Positions 60,364 to 64,000 of a stretch of 64,000 nt of DNA are shown piece after piece. A program made the translations under genes and the position numbers. The number at the start of each line of letters is the position of its first letter. Position 1 is the first letter of the stretch. The notes beneath the pieces are model-generated. The model made no database searches and was not told where the DNA came from. It worked only from the letters and a program-made list of their open reading frames with translations. The stretch comes from Pedobacter mucosus (GTDB lineage Bacteria > Bacteroidota > Bacteroidia > Sphingobacteriales > Sphingobacteriaceae): the NCBI RefSeq assembly GCF_022200785.1, contig NZ_CP087585.1:4774001-4838000 (forward strand), written 5' to 3'.

Positions 60364-62682
60364 ATGAAGAATTATATTAAAGCAGATGAGTGGAACATTA
60401 TCGAAGAAGGCTTTGATCCACATTTAAATAAAATTTCGGAAAGTATTTTCAGTTTAGGCAATGGCCGTATGGGTCAGCGTGCCAATTTTGAAGAAACATA
60501 TTCTGGCGAAACCTTGTTGGGAAATTATGTTGCAGGTGTTTACTATCCAGATAAAACACGTGTAGGCTGGTGGAAAAATGGTTATCCAGAATACTTTGCT
60601 AAAGTTTTGAATGCGGCGAACTGGGTAGGTATTGAAGTGAAAATAGAGGGTGAAATCTTAGATTTAGCAACTGCTGAAGTAATTGATTTCAAACGGGTCT
60701 TAAATATGCATGCTGGTATTTTAGAACGCACTTTCACTGCAAAACTAAAAAATAGTAAAACTGTAAAGGTTAAGGCTACTCGTTTTTGCAGCATTGCTGA
60801 TGATGAAGTTGGTGCAATATGTTATAGCATTACGCCTTTGGATTTCGAAGGTAAAATCACATTAATGCCTTTTATTGATGGCGATGTTAAAAATCAAGAC
60901 AGTAATTACGACGAAAAATTTTGGGATAAAGTTGCGGATGAAATTTCAGGAACCGAAGCTTATATCAAATTAAGAACCAAGAAAACTGAATTTGAGGTTT
61001 GTACCGGAAGCAACATCGAGCTTTATAAAAATTCTGAAAAAATAGAATTAAATCCCGAAGCAGTTCGTAAGGAAAAATTTGTAGGACAAACATTTTCTGT
61101 TGATGTAAAGGCAAATGAAGAAATCATTCTGATTAAAATTGCTGCTAATCTATCTTCAGAAAACTACCCTAAAGAAACACTTTTGCAAGAAACAAAATCT
61201 GTAATCGCGAAAGCATCTGCTAAAGGTTTTGATACCTTATTAAATGAGCAGACTCAAGCTTGGGCAACCAAATGGGAGGAAAGTGATATCATTATAGAGG
61301 GCGATGTTTCTGCTCAACAGGCTATTCGTTTTAATATATTTCAATTATTTCAAACCTACACAGGTAAGGATGACCGGTTAAATATTGGTCCGAAAGGCTT
61401 TACTGGAGAAAAATATGGCGGTTCTACCTATTGGGATACAGAAGCCTATTGCGTTCCGTTTTATCTAGCGACGGCACCTCAGGAAGTAAGTAAAAATTTA
61501 TTAATCTATCGCCATAAGCACTTACAGAAAGCAATAGAAAATGCCGCTAAGTTAGGTTTTAAGGACGGCGCTGCGTTATACCCAATGGTTACTATGAATG
61601 GCGAAGAATGCCATAATGAGTGGGAAATTACTTTTGAGGAAATTCATCGTAATGGTGCCATTGCATTTGCGATTTACAATTACATCCGTTACACCGGTGA
61701 TGAAAGTTACCTCTTCGATTACGGTTTGGAAGTATTGATCGGTATTGCCCGTTTCTGGAAACAGCGTGTAAACTGGAGCAGCGAAAAACAGCAATATGTA
61801 ATGCTTGGCGTAACTGGTCCGAATGAATATGAAAACAATGTAAATAATAATTGGTACACTAATATTTTGGCTACCTGGTGTATGAAATATGCAACTCAGG
61901 CTGCGGAAATAGTTAAAAATCAGCATTCAGAAAAATATAAAAGTTTACTAAAGAACATCAATTTCAACGACCAAGAATTCGCAGATTGGGCGGATATTAT
62001 TGAAAAAATGTATTATCCGGCAGATGCCGAAAAAGGAATTTTCTTGCAGCAAGATGGCTATTTGGATAAGGAGCAAACTTTGGTAAAGGATTTACCAGAA
62101 AGTGATCGACCTATCAATCAAAAATGGAGTTGGGACAGAATTTTACGTTCACCATTTATTAAACAAGCTGATGTTTTGCAAGGATTATATTTCTTTGAAG
62201 AGGATTACGATTTAGAAACTTTGAGAAGAAATTTTGATTTTTATGAACCACGTACCGTTCACGAAAGTTCCTTATCGCCTTGTGTTCACAGTATTTTAGC
62301 CGCAAAGCTGAATGATGAAACCCGGGCTTACGAATTTTATTTACGTACCGCTCGCTTAGATTTAGACGATTATAACAACGATACAGAAGATGGTTTGCAC
62401 ATCACCTCAATGGCAGGAACGTGGATGAGCGTGGTAGAAGGTTTCGCTGGAATGCGTGTTCGTGAAGGGAAATTAGTATTTAATCCATTTTTACCTGCTC
62501 AATGGAAATCTTTTTCTTTTACAATTGGTTTTAGAGGTGCAACTTTAAAGGTTGAAATTACAGACAGCGGAATCAAAGTTAAAAATAATGCAACTGTAGA
62601 TTTAGAAATCGGAATTAAAGACCAGTTTTATAAACTAGCAGGCAATGGCAAAATTGAAGTAGATAACGCAGAGTTGGTATGA
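60364..62682 (+). CDS. GH65 maltose phosphorylase
   Basis: 772-residue cytoplasmic (no signal peptide) glycoside phosphorylase of family GH65. It splits maltose with phosphate into beta-glucose 1-phosphate and glucose. N-terminal beta-sandwich (about 1-270; ESIFSLGNGRMGQRANFEE), (alpha/alpha)6 barrel with the general acid Glu488 in GVTGPNEYENN, and phosphate-binding region near DNNDTEDGLHITSMAGTW (about 663-680). Trehalose or kojibiose phosphorylase activity cannot be ruled out by sequence alone, but neighbours favour maltose. 122 bases after pgmB, with a REP between. Confidence 0.92.
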   Translation: MKNYIKADEWNIIEEGFDPHLNKISESIFSLGNGRMGQRANFEETYSGETLLGNYVAGVYYPDKTRVGWWKNGYPEYFAKVLNAANWVGIEVKIEGEILDLATAEVIDFKRVLNMHAGILERTFTAKLKNSKTVKVKATRFCSIADDEVGAICYSITPLDFEGKITLMPFIDGDVKNQDSNYDEKFWDKVADEISGTEAYIKLRTKKTEFEVCTGSNIELYKNSEKIELNPEAVRKEKFVGQTFSVDVKANEEIILIKIAANLSSENYPKETLLQETKSVIAKASAKGFDTLLNEQTQAWATKWEESDIIIEGDVSAQQAIRFNIFQLFQTYTGKDDRLNIGPKGFTGEKYGGSTYWDTEAYCVPFYLATAPQEVSKNLLIYRHKHLQKAIENAAKLGFKDGAALYPMVTMNGEECHNEWEITFEEIHRNGAIAFAIYNYIRYTGDESYLFDYGLEVLIGIARFWKQRVNWSSEKQQYVMLGVTGPNEYENNVNNNWYTNILATWCMKYATQAAEIVKNQHSEKYKSLLKNINFNDQEFADWADIIEKMYYPADAEKGIFLQQDGYLDKEQTLVKDLPESDRPINQKWSWDRILRSPFIKQADVLQGLYFFEEDYDLETLRRNFDFYEPRTVHESSLSPCVHSILAAKLNDETRAYEFYLRTARLDLDDYNNDTEDGLHITSMAGTWMSVVEGFAGMRVREGKLVFNPFLPAQWKSFSFTIGFRGATLKVEITDSGIKVKNNATVDLEIGIKDQFYKLAGNGKIEVDNAELV

Positions 62683-62734
62683 TAATGGTTGAGGGTAAGA
62701 TAGAAAATGTATCAGTATTTACTTTAACTGATCG

Positions 62735-62758
62735 TCATTGCGAGGAACGAAGCAATCT
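62735..62758 (+). repeat. REP half (GAGGAACGAAGCAATC)
   Basis: TCATTGCGAGGAACGAAGCA then ATCT: one arm of the repeat at 60255-60349, with C to A at one position. Ends 10 bases before the start of the last GH13 gene. Confidence 0.75.
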
Positions 62759-62768
62759 CTATGTGATA

Positions 62769-64000
62769 ATGTATGTCTCCATATTTTTCCTTTTATTCGT
62801 TTCCTCATCATCCTTTGCACAAAAAAAGAATACAAAAATGAGTGACAAAAAAATCATTATCTACCAGTTGTTACCCCGTTTGTTTGGGAATAAAAGCAAT
62901 ACAAATATCCCTTATGGTACACTCGAGGAAAATGGATCAGGTAAATTTAATGACATTACTGATAAAGCCTTAGATGGAATTAAGGAATTGCATGCAAATT
63001 ATGTTTGGTACACGGGCGTAATTGCACATGCAAGTTTAACTGATTATTCTGCATACGGAATTAAAGTTGATGATGCAGATGTGGTAAAAGGAAGAGCCGG
63101 TTCGCCCTATGCTATCCGCGATTATTATGATGTTGACCCAGATTTAGCCGTAAATTTAAAGAATAGAATGAAAGAGTTTGAGGCTTTGATAAAAAGAACT
63201 CACGATAAAAACCTGAAAGTAATCATCGATTTCATTCCAAATCATGTAGCTCGAAGTTATCATTCATATGCTAAACCAAAAAACGTAATTGATTTTGGGG
63301 AACAAGATGAACTATCTAAGGCGTTCAGTGCTAAAAATGATTTTTATTACATTCCTGGACAGAAATTTTTGGTTCCTCAACATGAAGCAAAACAAACGCC
63401 TTTATCAGTTTTAGAAGATGGGAAATTTGATGAAAATCCTGCTAAAGCGACAGGAAATAATGTTTTTGCCGCTCAACCGAAATATGATGACTGGTATGAA
63501 ACCATTAAATTAAATTATGGCGTTGATTATCAAAATGGGGAGAAGCAATATTTTGATCCTATTCCACCCGTGTGGCTTAAAACCAGAGATATTTTAATTT
63601 ATTGGGCAAAAAAAGGTGTTGATGGTTTCCGCTGTGATATGGCAGAAATGGTTCCTATTGCTTTTTGGAATTGGGTTATTCCGCAGGTAAAACAGACTAA
63701 TCCTGATTTGCTTTTTATTGGCGAAGCTTACAATCCGAAAGTTTATGCTCAATATTTGAATGAAGGAAAATTTGATTATTTATATGATAAAGTTGGTCTT
63801 TACGACGGTTTAAAAAAGCTAATAAAAAACGATCAGCAAGCAGATGTTGCATCCATAAAATACGTTTGGCAAACAGAAAGTGCTGGATTCGGTGATAAAA
63901 TGTTACGCTTTTTAGAAAATCATGATGAAGAGAGAATAGCATCACCTGGATTTGCAGGAAAGGCAGAATTGGCTTTGCCTGCAATGGTTGTTTCTGCAAC
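62769..64000 (+). CDS. GH13 alpha-amylase, exported (3' end cut by window)
   Basis: Open to the right edge; 410 codons are visible. From the ATG at 62769 the start MYVSIFFLLFVSSSSFAQ is a signal peptide. Then IIYQLLPRLFGN begins the GH13 barrel; active-site residues are Asp290 (GFRCD), Glu319 (FIGEAYNP) and Asp386 (LENHDEER). DFIPNHVARSYHS (about 156-168) is the conserved region I. It should be a periplasmic maltodextrin-degrading enzyme complementing the first GH13. The C-terminal domain is outside the window. 86 bases after the GH65 gene. Confidence 0.93.
   Translation, partial: MYVSIFFLLFVSSSSFAQKKNTKMSDKKIIIYQLLPRLFGNKSNTNIPYGTLEENGSGKFNDITDKALDGIKELHANYVWYTGVIAHASLTDYSAYGIKVDDADVVKGRAGSPYAIRDYYDVDPDLAVNLKNRMKEFEALIKRTHDKNLKVIIDFIPNHVARSYHSYAKPKNVIDFGEQDELSKAFSAKNDFYYIPGQKFLVPQHEAKQTPLSVLEDGKFDENPAKATGNNVFAAQPKYDDWYETIKLNYGVDYQNGEKQYFDPIPPVWLKTRDILIYWAKKGVDGFRCDMAEMVPIAFWNWVIPQVKQTNPDLLFIGEAYNPKVYAQYLNEGKFDYLYDKVGLYDGLKKLIKNDQQADVASIKYVWQTESAGFGDKMLRFLENHDEERIASPGFAGKAELALPAMVVSA

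Overview
This window looks like a chromosomal segment of a Bacteroidota bacterium, most likely family Sphingobacteriaceae and Pedobacter-like. The evidence is: AT-rich DNA, several start regions with the Bacteroidota promoter -7 element TAnnTTTG, almost no Shine-Dalgarno sequences, a SusC/SusD polysaccharide locus, and lineage-typical families (DUF6266, DUF2807, DUF6515, DUF2490, CocE-type hydrolases, flexirubin/carotenoid-type pigment genes). No species can be assigned from the sequence alone. Both ends are cut: serS lacks its first codons and the last GH13 amylase runs off the right edge.

Layout. 1-8.2 kb: serS, small envelope proteins, a SIMPL protein, a cold-shock protein with a basic tail, a GNAT acetyltransferase, enoyl reductase FabV, two outer-membrane barrel-like proteins and a DUF2807 adhesin-like protein. 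8.3-14.5 kb: a minus-strand block of secreted hydrolases (M1 peptidase and two tandem CocE/S15 hydrolases), interrupted by a DUF559 endonuclease gene bracketed by four G/C-rich palindromic repeats. 14.7-23.3 kb: DUF6515, phytase-like lipoprotein, HAD phosphatase, lpdA, a repeat-rich gap with a perfect 25-bp hairpin, a beta-propeller lipoprotein, an MFS transporter and a RelE-type toxin-antitoxin pair. 23.4-31.1 kb: a possible zinc hydrolase and a TetR-TolC-MFP-RND efflux operon with a likely autoregulatory operator. 31.2-40 kb: carotenoid genes (crtZ, crtI, lycopene cyclase) mixed with a TlpA-like thioredoxin, DUF6266, murB and an ECF sigma factor. 40.1-50.1 kb: two tRNA-Asn genes, a PfkB kinase, a divergent hxlR/azoR pair with operator repeats, DUF4256, an ester cyclase-SDR pair, an M23-like protein, a SulP transporter, dinB and a lone receiver protein.

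50.4-64 kb is a starch/maltose utilisation locus: LacI regulator, two palindromic operators, susC, susD, susE/F, periplasmic GH13, beta-phosphoglucomutase, GH65 maltose phosphorylase and a second GH13. The logic is outer-membrane binding and uptake of maltodextrin, periplasmic cleavage by GH13, cytoplasmic phosphorolysis of maltose to beta-glucose-1-phosphate plus glucose, then isomerisation to glucose-6-phosphate. A third copy of the LacI operator core lies inside the first GH13 coding sequence.

The least explained items are the palindrome-bracketed DUF559 cassette, the intragenic operator, the perfect hairpin at 19.7 kb, an orphan promoter/terminator pair near 36.7 kb, and several dispersed repeat families.
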